Below are positions 1 through 5,892 of a DNA stretch of 6,629 nt, in pieces. The DNA is taken from assembly GCA_036271855.1 (NCBI GenBank), contig DATAZV010000521.1, positions 1 to 6,629 on the forward strand. Reading direction: 5' to 3'. This stretch comes from JAQGMJ01 sp036271855. GTDB taxonomy: Bacteria; Pseudomonadota; Gammaproteobacteria; Burkholderiales; JAEUOS01. A program made the translations under genes and the position numbers. The notes beneath the pieces were generated by a model. It had not been told where the DNA came from. It worked only from the letters and a program-made list of their open reading frames with translations, and searched no databases. How positions within the stretch are numbered: the stretch's first letter is position 1; the number at the start of each line of letters is the position of its first letter.

Positions 1-258
1 GTGGCCCTGATCATGGGCCTGGTGGCGACCCATTTCACCGCCCGCGGCGAAGCCGCCGCCGGACTGGAATTCAGCTTCCAGCTGAAAAAGCCGGTGCGCG
101 CCGGCGATACAATCACCCTGACCTGGGAAGTGATGGAGATCACGCCCAAGCCCAGCCTGAAAGGCGACATCCTCACCCTGAAGGGCCACATCACGACACG
201 CAATGCGGTGGAGGTGCTTACTTGCACCGGCAAGATCGCGCTGTTTTATCCGAGTTGA
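1..258 (+). CDS. MaoC-family (R)-specific enoyl-CoA hydratase/dehydratase, C-terminal part (5' end outside window)
   Basis: The reading frame is open from the first base and ends with TGA at 256-258, giving 85 visible residues. The GTG at base 1 is probably internal, because MaoC hydratases are usually about 135-160 residues. What is seen fits the second half of a hot-dog fold: residues about 22-60 read as a strand, then 'KPVRAGDTITLTWEV' (the family's 'PVRxGDT' turn), then strands ending in 'GKIALFYPS'. Members of this family hydrate trans-2-enoyl-CoA to 3-hydroxyacyl-CoA in the cytoplasm, feeding beta-oxidation or polyhydroxyalkanoate synthesis. The catalytic Asp/His segment would lie upstream of the window, so activity cannot be judged. 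A thiolase gene follows 98 bp downstream on the same strand, which fits an acyl-CoA context. The family call is fairly secure, the substrate is not. Confidence 0.8.
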   Translation: MALIMGLVATHFTARGEAAAGLEFSFQLKKPVRAGDTITLTWEVMEITPKPSLKGDILTLKGHITTRNAVEVLTCTGKIALFYPS

Positions 259-283
259 TCCGCTGCGAATTACGCCTCATATT
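255..283 (+). promoter_or_regulatory. Possible sigma-70 promoter for the thiolase gene
   Basis: TTGATC at 255-260 (4/6 to TTGACA) and CATATT at 278-283 (4/6 to TATAAT) are separated by 17 bp. The -35 box overlaps the stop codon of the upstream hydratase gene. Transcription would start near base 290 and leave a leader of about 65 nt. The match is modest, and the thiolase may instead be co-transcribed with the hydratase. Confidence 0.3.
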
Positions 284-342
284 GTTGAATCCGGGCAGCC
301 TGATTTCTTGCTGAATTTTTGTCCGGCAAGCCCGTCTTTGTT

Positions 343-348
343 GAAAGG
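343..348 (+). promoter_or_regulatory. Ribosome binding site of the thiolase gene
   Basis: GAAAGG at 343-348 lies 8 nt before the ATG at 357. It supports that start over later in-frame ATGs. Confidence 0.6.
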
Positions 349-356
349 TTGAAACC

Positions 357-1544
357 ATGTCCACCAATGATCCGATCGTCATCGTCTCCGGCGCCCGCAC
401 CCCGATGGGCGCCTTCCAGGGCGATTTTTCCTCCGTCTCCGCCAATGAACTGGGCGCCGTCGCCATCAAGGCCGCGGTCGAGCGCGCCGGCATCAAGCCC
501 GCCGACGTGCAGGAAATCATCATGGGCAACTGCCTGATGGCGGGCCAGGGCCAGGCGCCCGCGCGCCAGGCCGGCATCAAGGCCGGGCTGCCGGTGTCCG
601 CCGGCGCCACCACCATCTCGAAGATGTGCGGCTCGGCGATGAAGGCGGCGATGCAGGCGTACGACGGCCTGGTGGCGGGCTCGGTGGATGTGGTGGTGGC
701 CGGCGGCATGGAGTCGATGACCAACGCCCCTTACCTGCTGCCGAAGGCGCGCGGCGGCTACCGCATGGGCCACGGCAGGATCATGGACCACATGATGCTC
801 GACGGCCTGGAAGACGCCTACGAAGAAGGCCGCTCGATGGGCACCTTCGGTGAAGACTGCGCCGCCAAATATCACTTCAGCCGCGCCGACCAGTACGCCT
901 ATGCGATGGAGTCGGTGCGCCGCGCCCAGTCCGCCACCGCCGACGGCAGCTTCAAGTGGGAAATCGCCGCCGTCACCGTCAAGGGCCGCGCCGGCGAGAC
1001 GGTGATCGACAAGGACGAAGGCCCGCTGAAGGCCAAACCCGAGAAGATTCCCACCCTCAAGCCCGCGTTCAAGAAGGACGGCACGATTACCGCCGCCGCC
1101 TCTTCCTCGATCAACGACGGCGCCGCCGCGCTGGTGCTGATGCGCCAGTCCACCGCGACCAAGATGGGCCTGAAACCCATCGCCAGATTGCTGGCCCACG
1201 CCACCCACTCGCAGGAGCCGGAGTGGTTCACCACAGCGCCGATCGGCGCGATCGAAAAGCTCTACAAGAAGGTCGGCTGGACTTCCGCCGACGTCGACCT
1301 GTTCGAGATCAACGAAGCCTTCGCGGTGGTGCCGATGGCGGCGATGCACGAGCACAAGATTCCGCATGAAAAGATCAACGTCAACGGCGGCGCCTGCGCG
1401 CTGGGCCACCCGATCGGCGCCTCCGGCGCGCGCATCATGGTGACCCTGATGGGCGCGCTGAAGGCGCGCGGCCTGAAAAAGGGCGTGGCCGCGCTATGCA
1501 TCGGCGGCGGCGAAGGTACCGCGGTTGCCATTGAAATGCTGTGA
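357..1544 (+). CDS. Acetyl-CoA C-acyltransferase (thiolase)
   Basis: The 395-residue product has the usual length of a biosynthetic-type thiolase. It catalyses reversible Claisen condensation of two acyl-CoAs (acetoacetyl-CoA or 3-ketoacyl-CoA from acetyl-CoA) in the cytoplasm. The N-terminal 'SGARTPMGAFQGDF' is typical of the family. The nucleophilic Cys is Cys91 in 'KMCGSAMKA', 'NEAFA' starts at Asn319, 'GHPIGASGAR' carries His351, and the second catalytic Cys is Cys381 in 'CIGGGEGTA'. All expected catalytic residues are present, so the enzyme should be active. The ATG start is backed by GAAAGG 8 nt upstream and places 'IVIVSGARTP' right at the N terminus, as in homologues. It follows a MaoC hydratase gene by 98 bp, which fits beta-oxidation or PHA precursor supply. 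AtoB, PhaA and BktB type thiolases cannot be told apart by eye, so no symbol is given. Confidence 0.96.
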   Translation: MSTNDPIVIVSGARTPMGAFQGDFSSVSANELGAVAIKAAVERAGIKPADVQEIIMGNCLMAGQGQAPARQAGIKAGLPVSAGATTISKMCGSAMKAAMQAYDGLVAGSVDVVVAGGMESMTNAPYLLPKARGGYRMGHGRIMDHMMLDGLEDAYEEGRSMGTFGEDCAAKYHFSRADQYAYAMESVRRAQSATADGSFKWEIAAVTVKGRAGETVIDKDEGPLKAKPEKIPTLKPAFKKDGTITAAASSSINDGAAALVLMRQSTATKMGLKPIARLLAHATHSQEPEWFTTAPIGAIEKLYKKVGWTSADVDLFEINEAFAVVPMAAMHEHKIPHEKINVNGGACALGHPIGASGARIMVTLMGALKARGLKKGVAALCIGGGEGTAVAIEML

Positions 1545-1610
1545 GGCGCGCGCTGATCACGTTCTTCCTCATCACGAAATCCCGGCAATACCGCAAGACG
1601 CGGCGCGCGC

Positions 1611-2090
1611 ATGGCTGAGGACAACTTCGAGCCACCGCGCGCGCCGCTGAAAGACACCGGGGAGCCGAAAAAGCCGCGCTCCAACCTGCTGGCGATCATC
1701 GTCGGCGCCTTGGTCGATTTCGTCACCACGCAGGTCTCCAGCGTGTTCCTCGCGCTGGGCTTTGCCATTTTCGCCGGCGTCAACGGCCAGCGCATGCAGG
1801 ACCTGCAAGGCGAACTGAACGACTCCAGCGTATTTTTCGCCGCCGGCATGGTGCTGGGCCTGGCCTGCAGCGTGCTGGGCGGCTATGTCTGCGCCCGCTT
1901 CGCCAACCAGAACGAGTACGCCAATTCGCTCGCCTGCGGCGTGGTCGGCGTCGTCACCGGCGAACTGATGTACTCGGCCGACACCAGCATCACCATGCAC
2001 CTGATGGGGCTCTTGACCATCCCCGCCTGCCTGCTCGGCGCGCACCTGAAGATGCGGGCGCAAAAAAAAGCGGAAGCGGAAGCGGGCTAG
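1611..2090 (+). CDS. Hypothetical four-segment membrane protein
   Basis: The 159-residue protein is not one I recognise. Residues 1-24 are charged, Pro-rich and cytoplasm-like. Hydrophobic stretches follow at about 25-56 (long, possibly one bent or two short helices), 73-96, 105-121 and 129-147, with small residues (Gly, Ala, Ser, Cys) inside the helices. The C-terminal tail is short and charged (KMRAQKKAEAEAG). It probably sits in the inner membrane. An in-frame TGA at 1554-1556 lies upstream and no other start codon occurs between it and ATG 1611, so the start is firm although no Shine-Dalgarno sequence is visible; the 8 bases before the ATG are GCGCGCGC. It follows the thiolase by 66 bp and may be read through from it. 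Codon use is G/C-rich at third positions like its neighbours, supporting a real gene. Confidence 0.8.
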   Translation: MAEDNFEPPRAPLKDTGEPKKPRSNLLAIIVGALVDFVTTQVSSVFLALGFAIFAGVNGQRMQDLQGELNDSSVFFAAGMVLGLACSVLGGYVCARFANQNEYANSLACGVVGVVTGELMYSADTSITMHLMGLLTIPACLLGAHLKMRAQKKAEAEAG

Positions 2091-2096
2091 CGGCCT

Positions 2097-2110
2097 GCGC
2101 GCAATCGCGC
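2097..2110. terminator. Short inverted repeat in the convergent gap, possible shared stem-loop
   Basis: GCGCG at 2097-2101 and CGCGC at 2106-2110 flank a CAAT loop. This fills most of the 20-bp gap between two convergent genes. There is no T-run on either side, so if it ends transcription at all it is not a classical intrinsic terminator. Confidence 0.25.
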
Positions 2111-2647
2111 CTACAGTCGCAGTTCCATGAACACCGTGCTGGCGCGAAAGGCCTCGAGGTCTTCCGGCGCCTGGTAGGCGCGCATGCTGTTGTCGGCGTA
2201 GGGCGCGGTTTCGACGAAGCCGGCCGAGCGGTACAGGGCGTGGGCGGCTGCCAATACCTTCAGGCTTTCCAGGCGCAGGCTGCGATAGCCGAGCGCGCGC
2301 GCGTCGTCCACCAGGCGCTCCAGCAGCAGGCGGCCGGCGCCGAGGCCGCGCGCCGCCGGCTGCACGTACATGCGCTGCAGCTCGCCGGTTTCCGGGGTCA
2401 GGCGCTTCAGGCAGCCGACGCCGACCCAGGCATCGGCGTGGCGCAGCAGGTAAAAGCGGCCGTGCGGCGGATAAAATTTGGCGCGGTCCTCGATGTCGGA
2501 GCGCACCATGGCGTCGATGTCGAAGGCCAGCCGGTAGTTTGCCTGCGCGATGCCGGCGATCCAGCGCAAATATTCGAGGATCAGGCCGCGCGCGGCTTGC
2601 TGTTCTTCAATGGTGGCCACCGGGACCAGGGTCGTCTGTGCCTGCAT
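2111..2647 (-). CDS. GNAT family N-acetyltransferase
   Basis: The 178-residue product shows the GNAT fold. A substrate-side helix region (about 12-60) is followed by strands around 64-84 ('GRFYLLRHADAWVGVGCLKRL'). Motif A reads 'LQRMYVQPAARGLGAGRLLLERL', with the acetyl-CoA pyrophosphate-binding RGLGAG at residues 100-105, and the closing 'ALYRSAGF' lies at 137-144. Such enzymes move an acetyl group from acetyl-CoA to an amine in the cytoplasm; the acceptor cannot be inferred. The ATG at 2647 is preceded by no clear Shine-Dalgarno sequence. A consensus TATAAT lies about 30 bp upstream, so the gene probably has its own promoter rather than depending on the DUF1453 gene that ends 56 bp upstream on the same strand. 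It converges on the small membrane protein gene. Confidence 0.92.
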   Translation of the reverse strand: MQAQTTLVPVATIEEQQAARGLILEYLRWIAGIAQANYRLAFDIDAMVRSDIEDRAKFYPPHGRFYLLRHADAWVGVGCLKRLTPETGELQRMYVQPAARGLGAGRLLLERLVDDARALGYRSLRLESLKVLAAAHALYRSAGFVETAPYADNSMRAYQAPEDLEAFRASTVFMELRL

Positions 2648-2660
2648 GGCGGGTATTTAT

Positions 2661-2678
2661 TTTTCGGTATGCCGAAAA
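2661..2678. promoter_or_regulatory. Dyad symmetric candidate operator at the GNAT promoter
   Basis: TTTTCGG at 2661-2667 and CCGAAAA at 2672-2678 form perfect 7-bp arms around a 4-bp centre. A looser outer pair, GGTAT at 2652-2656 and ATACC at 2681-2685, surrounds it. The dyad begins at the last base of the -10 box and covers the expected start of transcription, where repressors commonly bind. The regulator is unknown. Confidence 0.45.
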
Positions 2679-2706
2679 TTATACCGTCCGCCGCTGCCGC
2701 CGTTCA
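2678..2706 (-). promoter_or_regulatory. Promoter of the GNAT gene (consensus -10, weak -35)
   Basis: On the minus strand 2683-2678 reads TATAAT, a perfect -10 box. At 17 bp spacing the -35 position (2706-2701) reads TGAACG, only 3/6 to consensus, and it overlaps the stop codon of the upstream gene. Transcription would start near 2671, leaving a leader of about 24 nt. A good -10 with a poor -35 fits a regulated promoter. Confidence 0.5.
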
Positions 2707-3258
2707 GCGCCCGGCCTGGGCTTGCGCGGCGCGCGCCAGCAGGCGCCAGCGCAGCAGCCCGGCGGCGTAGGCGGCGCCATAGCCCAGGCGCAGGCTGATC
2801 AGGCACAGGGTCAGCGGGTTGGTCACCACCAGGTGGATCAGCGCGACATGCGGCAGCATGCCGGGAACCGCGCTGCGGGTGGCCGGCATGCCGCCGCTTT
2901 CATACAGCAACACGGCATGGTAGGCGATGCGTGCGGCCAGGAACGCCGACAGGGCCAGGCCGATTTGCATATTGGGCACGTAGAAATAGCCCTGCGGCGT
3001 GGCCTCGAATCGCGTCAGGCGCAGGCCCAGGGCCGCCAGCAGCGCACCGCCGATGATCCCTAAGGCCCAGGCCGAAAGCGCGAGATTGAACGGCAGGGCG
3101 AGCCAGCCGATGCCCGCCAGCAGCAGCGGCATCAGGAGGGCGGCGCAGCAGTGGCGCCACAGCCGCGAAGGCTGGCGGCCGACCATGCGCCGCAGGCGCG
3201 CATAGAGGCGCCACAGCAGCAGGGGAGCGACGATGGCGATGACGGCGGGCGGGCTCAT
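2704..3258 (-). CDS. DUF1453/CcdC-like integral membrane protein
   Basis: With the ATG at 3258 the product has 184 residues. It shows membrane segments at about 3-17, 36-56, 61-81, 98-119 and 137-157. The pattern 'WRLYARLRRMVGRQP' (16-30) after the first helix, 'LGLRLTRFE' near 77-85 and 'YFYVPNMQIGLALS' (91-104) match the layout of the DUF1453/CcdC family, whose biochemical role is not established. An open frame extends upstream to 3582, but that extension is low-complexity and overlaps the region upstream of the oppositely directed oxidoreductase gene. Starting at 3258 puts the first helix at the N terminus. The start is uncertain because no well-spaced Shine-Dalgarno is seen; ATG at 3315 or 3312 is the alternative. 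It lies upstream of the GNAT gene and divergent from the oxidoreductase gene. Confidence 0.8.
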   Translation of the reverse strand: MSPPAVIAIVAPLLLWRLYARLRRMVGRQPSRLWRHCCAALLMPLLLAGIGWLALPFNLALSAWALGIIGGALLAALGLRLTRFEATPQGYFYVPNMQIGLALSAFLAARIAYHAVLLYESGGMPATRSAVPGMLPHVALIHLVVTNPLTLCLISLRLGYGAAYAAGLLRWRLLARAAQAQAGR

Positions 3259-3474
3259 CCTGGATGCGTGTGTGGGGTGTCGCGGTGGCGGCGTTGCCGC
3301 CGCCTCAAGCATCATACCCGGCGCCGCCGCCCGTAGTGGGTCCGCCGCTTGCTTGGAATGATTTTGTGCTGCGTTGGCGGCTGCTTCTGCTACCATCCGC
3401 AAAACGACGGCGCCACCAGCGCCCCGGCTTGGGCGAGCAGCAACAACCCAGTCCAGACAAGAACAGAAGAGAAG

Positions 3475-3480
3475 AGAGGA
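3475..3480 (+). promoter_or_regulatory. Ribosome binding site deciding the GTG start of the oxidoreductase
   Basis: AGAGGA at 3475-3480 sits 4 nt before GTG 3485, in a purine-rich run. No comparable site precedes the in-frame ATGs at 3374 or 3533. The rest of the 226-bp divergent gap (3259-3484) shows no convincing promoter to the eye. Confidence 0.6.
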
Positions 3481-3484
3481 TTCC

Positions 3485-4822
3485 GTGACTCCAGACGCTC
3501 TTGCCAATGCAGTTCCGGCGACCAGCGACGTGATGCAATGCGACGTCATGGTGATCGGCGGCGGCCCCGGCGGCGCCACCATCGCCGCGCTGCTGGCCGC
3601 GCGCGGGCGCGACGTGGTGCTCCTGGAGAAGGAAAAACATCCGCGCTTTCACATCGGCGAATCGCTGCTGCCGCTGAACATGCCGCTGTTCGAAAAACTC
3701 GGCGTCGCCGAGGAGATCCGCGCCATCGGCATGCCGAAATACGGCGTCGAGTTCGTTTCGCCCTGGCACGACAAGCCGATGATGCTGGAATTCAACGAGG
3801 CCTGGGACAAGGCCTATCCGCAGGCCTATCAGGTGCGGCGTTCGCAGTTCGACGAGGTGCTGTTCAACAACGCCGTGGCGCGCGGCGCGCATGCTTTTGA
3901 GGAGACCCGTGCCACTTCGGTGGAGTTCAACGACGCCGGCGCCCTGGTGCATGCGCAGGGCGCGGACGGCGGGCGCGCCTGGCAGGCGAAATTCGTGGTC
4001 GACGCCTCCGGGCGCGATACCCTTCTGGCCGGCCAGCTCGGCAGCAAGCGCAAGAATCCCAGGCACAACAGCCTGGCGCTGTTCGCCCACTACGAGGGCG
4101 TGCAGCGCCTCGCCGGCAAGGCAGAAGGCAACATCACCGTGTTCTGGTTCGATCACGGCTGGTTCTGGCTGATTCCCCTGGCCGACGGCACCACCTCGAT
4201 CGGCGCGGTGTGCTGGCCCTACTACATGAAAATGCGCAAGGGCAGCCTGGAAGACTTTTTCCGCGATACCGTGGCGCTGTGCCCGGCTTTGCAGGCGCGC
4301 CTGGCGGATGCCACCATGGTTTCGCCGGTGACGGCCACCGGCAATTATTCCTACGAAGGCACCCGCGCCACCGGGAAAAATTACCTGATGGTCGGCGACG
4401 CCTTCGCCTTCGTCGACCCGGTGTTTTCCACCGGCGTCTACCTGGCGATGAATTCCGGCTTTGCCGGCGCCGACGTCATCGACACCTGCCTGGACCGCCC
4501 GGCGCAGGCGGGGGCCGCGCTCAGGGACTACGACGCCACCATGCGCCACGGCCCCAAGGTATTCTCGTGGTTCATCTACCGCGTCACCAACCCCAACCTG
4601 CGCGACCTGTTCATGGACGAGGGCGATCACGCCTGGGTCAAGGCCGGGGTGATTTCGGTGCTGGCCGGCGACGTCTTCCGCAATTCGCCGATCGGCCTGC
4701 GCATCCTCGCCTTCAAATTTGTCTACTACCTGAACAACCTGCTGCAGCCGCGGCGCGGCTTTGCCGCCTGGCGCCGGCGCAAGCGCATCATCCAGGAAAC
4801 CAGCGGCACGGCGGCGGCCTGA
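3485..4822 (+). CDS. FAD-dependent oxidoreductase of the flavin-halogenase type
   Basis: From GTG 3485 the protein is 445 residues. It carries an N-terminal FAD-binding Rossmann motif GGGPGG at 25-30 with the ribose-binding acidic residue near Glu48, and 'FHIGESLLP' at 55-63. 'PKYGVEF' follows, whose Lys85 sits where phenolic-type flavin halogenases carry their catalytic Lys. WFWLIP at 226-231 fits the halogenase signature WxWxIP. 'VGDAFAFVDPVFSTGVYLAMNSG' includes Asp305 and Asp311 for FAD contact. The C terminus is basic and aromatic ('QPRRGFAAWRRRKRII') and may touch the membrane. Family members halogenate aromatic or carrier-bound substrates with FADH2, chloride or bromide and O2; others reduce polyprenyl chains. 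No flavin reductase or carrier protein is encoded nearby, so substrate and even halogenation are inference. A glycosyltransferase gene follows 188 bp downstream. GTG is chosen over ATG 3533 because of its ribosome binding site. Confidence 0.88.
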   Translation: MTPDALANAVPATSDVMQCDVMVIGGGPGGATIAALLAARGRDVVLLEKEKHPRFHIGESLLPLNMPLFEKLGVAEEIRAIGMPKYGVEFVSPWHDKPMMLEFNEAWDKAYPQAYQVRRSQFDEVLFNNAVARGAHAFEETRATSVEFNDAGALVHAQGADGGRAWQAKFVVDASGRDTLLAGQLGSKRKNPRHNSLALFAHYEGVQRLAGKAEGNITVFWFDHGWFWLIPLADGTTSIGAVCWPYYMKMRKGSLEDFFRDTVALCPALQARLADATMVSPVTATGNYSYEGTRATGKNYLMVGDAFAFVDPVFSTGVYLAMNSGFAGADVIDTCLDRPAQAGAALRDYDATMRHGPKVFSWFIYRVTNPNLRDLFMDEGDHAWVKAGVISVLAGDVFRNSPIGLRILAFKFVYYLNNLLQPRRGFAAWRRRKRIIQETSGTAAA

Positions 4823-4833
4823 GCAGGGCAGCC

Positions 4834-4873
4834 TTGTAGGACAAACGCAAACCAATATAGGCGCGCGCCTACA
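4834..4873. repeat. Nested inverted repeats in the oxidoreductase-glycosyltransferase gap
   Basis: TAGGCGCGCGCCTA at 4858-4871 is a perfect 14-bp palindrome. An outer pair, TGTAGG at 4835-4840 and CCTACA at 4868-4873, shares its right arm. TTGTAGGACAA at 4834-4844 is itself a small dyad (TTGT/ACAA). No T-run follows, so it is a weak terminator candidate. It may be a protein-binding site or alternative hairpins. Confidence 0.5.
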
Positions 4874-4880
4874 GCCGCAA

Positions 4881-4909
4881 CTGGCATGCTTCACGCTACA
4901 CTTTATGCT
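4881..4909 (+). promoter_or_regulatory. Possible promoter for the glycosyltransferase gene
   Basis: CTGGCA at 4881-4886 (4/6) and TATGCT at 4904-4909 (4/6) are spaced by 17 bp. The predicted start lies near 4916, giving a leader of about 95 nt. The perfect palindrome at 4858-4871 would be centred about 50 bp upstream, an activator-like position. Confidence 0.3.
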
Positions 4910-4931
4910 CGCACCTTGTCCTCGCACCTGG

Positions 4932-4946
4932 TCGGGATTGTCCCGA
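4932..4946. repeat. Inverted repeat upstream of the glycosyltransferase gene
   Basis: TCGGGA at 4932-4937 and TCCCGA at 4941-4946 form perfect 6-bp arms around TTG. It lies about 65 bp before the ATG at 5011, inside the presumed leader. It could be a small hairpin or a binding site. Confidence 0.35.
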
Positions 4947-5010
4947 GAATCAAATTACAAGAACGCATCATCCCCTTCCTGATCCGCACTAAACAATCAA
5001 GAACCGGCTC

Positions 5011-5805
5011 ATGTCCAATCCGTCGCATACCCATCTGGTGCTCATTCCCAGCTATAACACCGGCCCCAAACTGCTGACCACGGTGCAGGAAGCCCGAACG
5101 CGCTGGGCCCCGGTCTGGGTGGTGGTCGACGGCAGCGACGACGGCAGCGAGGCGCCGGTGGAGGCGCTGGCGGCCACCGACCCGCAGATCAGGGTGATGA
5201 AGCTGCCGGTCAACCAGGGCAAGGGCTCGGCGGTGCTGCACGGCCTGCACGCCGCCCACGCTGCCGGCTTTACCCACGCCATGACCATGGACGCCGACGG
5301 CCAGCACCCGGCCGACCTGATTCCGCAATTCATGGCCACTTCGCTGGCCCAGCCCGGCGCCCTGGTGCTGGGCAAGCCGGTATTCGACGCTTCCGCACCG
5401 TTCGAGCGCGTATGTGGGCGCAAGCTATCGAACGGCGCGGCGGATATCGAGACCCTGTGGGCCGGTATCGGCGATTCGCTCTACGGGTTTCGCATCTACC
5501 CGATCCCGCCGCTGCTTGAAGTGATGGAGAGCGGCCCCTGGATGCGCCGCTTCGACTTCGACCCCGAAGTGGCGGTGCGCCTGTGCTGGAAGGGCCTGAT
5601 CCCGATCAACATCGACGCCCCGGTGAAATACTTCCGCAAGGACGAGGGCGGCGTTTCGCATTTCCACTACGTGCGCGACAACATCCTGATCTCGTGGATG
5701 CACAGCCGCCTGTTGCTGGGCCTGCTGCTGCGCCTGCCGATGCTGTTGTGGCGCAGGCTGGCGGCGCAGCCGGCACCGGCGCAAAGCAACGAGCGCAGTT
5801 TCTAG
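5011..5805 (+). CDS. Family 2 glycosyltransferase (dolichol-phosphate-mannose-synthase-like fold)
   Basis: The 264-residue protein has a GT-A fold of the GT2 family. The N-terminal strand and loop 'VLIPSYNTG' lies at 10-18, the nucleotide-sugar-binding 'VVVDGSDDGS' at 37-46 (Asp40), the metal-binding DAD at 94-96 in 'TMDADGQHP', and 'RFDFDPEVAVRLCWKG' from about 180. The end is amphipathic or hydrophobic ('LLLGLLLRLPMLLWRRL', about 234-250), suggesting association with the inner membrane. These enzymes transfer a sugar from an activated nucleotide donor to a lipid or other acceptor; neither is deducible here. The C-terminal part ('GVSHFHYVRDNILISWMH') recalls glycosyltransferases from aryl-polyene-type clusters, a recollection not checked by search. 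It lies 188 bp after the halogenase-like gene on the same strand and ends at a terminator-like stem-loop. No strong Shine-Dalgarno precedes the ATG, but the motif spacing supports this start. Confidence 0.9.
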   Translation: MSNPSHTHLVLIPSYNTGPKLLTTVQEARTRWAPVWVVVDGSDDGSEAPVEALAATDPQIRVMKLPVNQGKGSAVLHGLHAAHAAGFTHAMTMDADGQHPADLIPQFMATSLAQPGALVLGKPVFDASAPFERVCGRKLSNGAADIETLWAGIGDSLYGFRIYPIPPLLEVMESGPWMRRFDFDPEVAVRLCWKGLIPINIDAPVKYFRKDEGGVSHFHYVRDNILISWMHSRLLLGLLLRLPMLLWRRLAAQPAPAQSNERSF

Positions 5806-5814
5806 GCGGTTTCC

Positions 5815-5832
5815 GGCCGGCCCTGGCCGGCC
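5815..5832. repeat. Duplicated palindrome GGCCGGCC
   Basis: Two copies of the 8-bp palindrome GGCCGGCC (5815-5822 and 5825-5832) are separated by CT, directly after the glycosyltransferase stop. They can pair as a stem or act together with the next hairpin. This may be no more than GC-rich spacer. Confidence 0.4.
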
Positions 5833-5853
5833 CCGCCGCTGGCGGGCATTTTC
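5832..5853 (+). terminator. Intrinsic terminator-like stem-loop after the glycosyltransferase
   Basis: CCCGCC at 5832-5837 and GGCGGG at 5841-5846 form perfect 6-bp arms with a GCT loop, followed by CATTTTC. It starts 26 bp after the glycosyltransferase stop. The T-run is short, so termination may be partial. Confidence 0.5.
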
Positions 5854-5892
5854 ATCGCGCCACACGCGCCTGGCGCTGCTTCATTGGTCCAC

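Noticed and set aside
270..1409. Long open frame (379 codons) on the minus strand opposite the thiolase
   Set aside because: The plus-strand thiolase has all its catalytic motifs. The opposite frame is Arg/Gly/His/Ala-rich low-complexity sequence typical of a GC-rich shadow.
2240..3063. Plus-strand frames over the GNAT and DUF1453 genes
   Set aside because: They are Gln/Arg/Ala-rich with no motifs, while the minus strand encodes a recognisable GNAT and a multi-helix membrane protein.
2107..4880. Shared word GCGCCTACAG followed by a CGCA at about 2107 and 4864, as a possible dispersed repeat
   Set aside because: The first copy includes the GNAT stop codon, the match is short, and only two copies exist in the window; chance in GC-rich DNA is likely.
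3305..4927. 540-codon open frame on the minus strand opposite the oxidoreductase
   Set aside because: It has no recognisable domain and its composition is His/Gly/Arg/Val-skewed. It covers a gene with clear FAD motifs on the other strand, so it is a shadow frame.
5857..5876. GCGCCA/TGGCGC inverted repeat after the 89-residue gene, as its terminator
   Set aside because: No T-run follows on the minus strand and the loop is GC-rich, so there is no support for termination.
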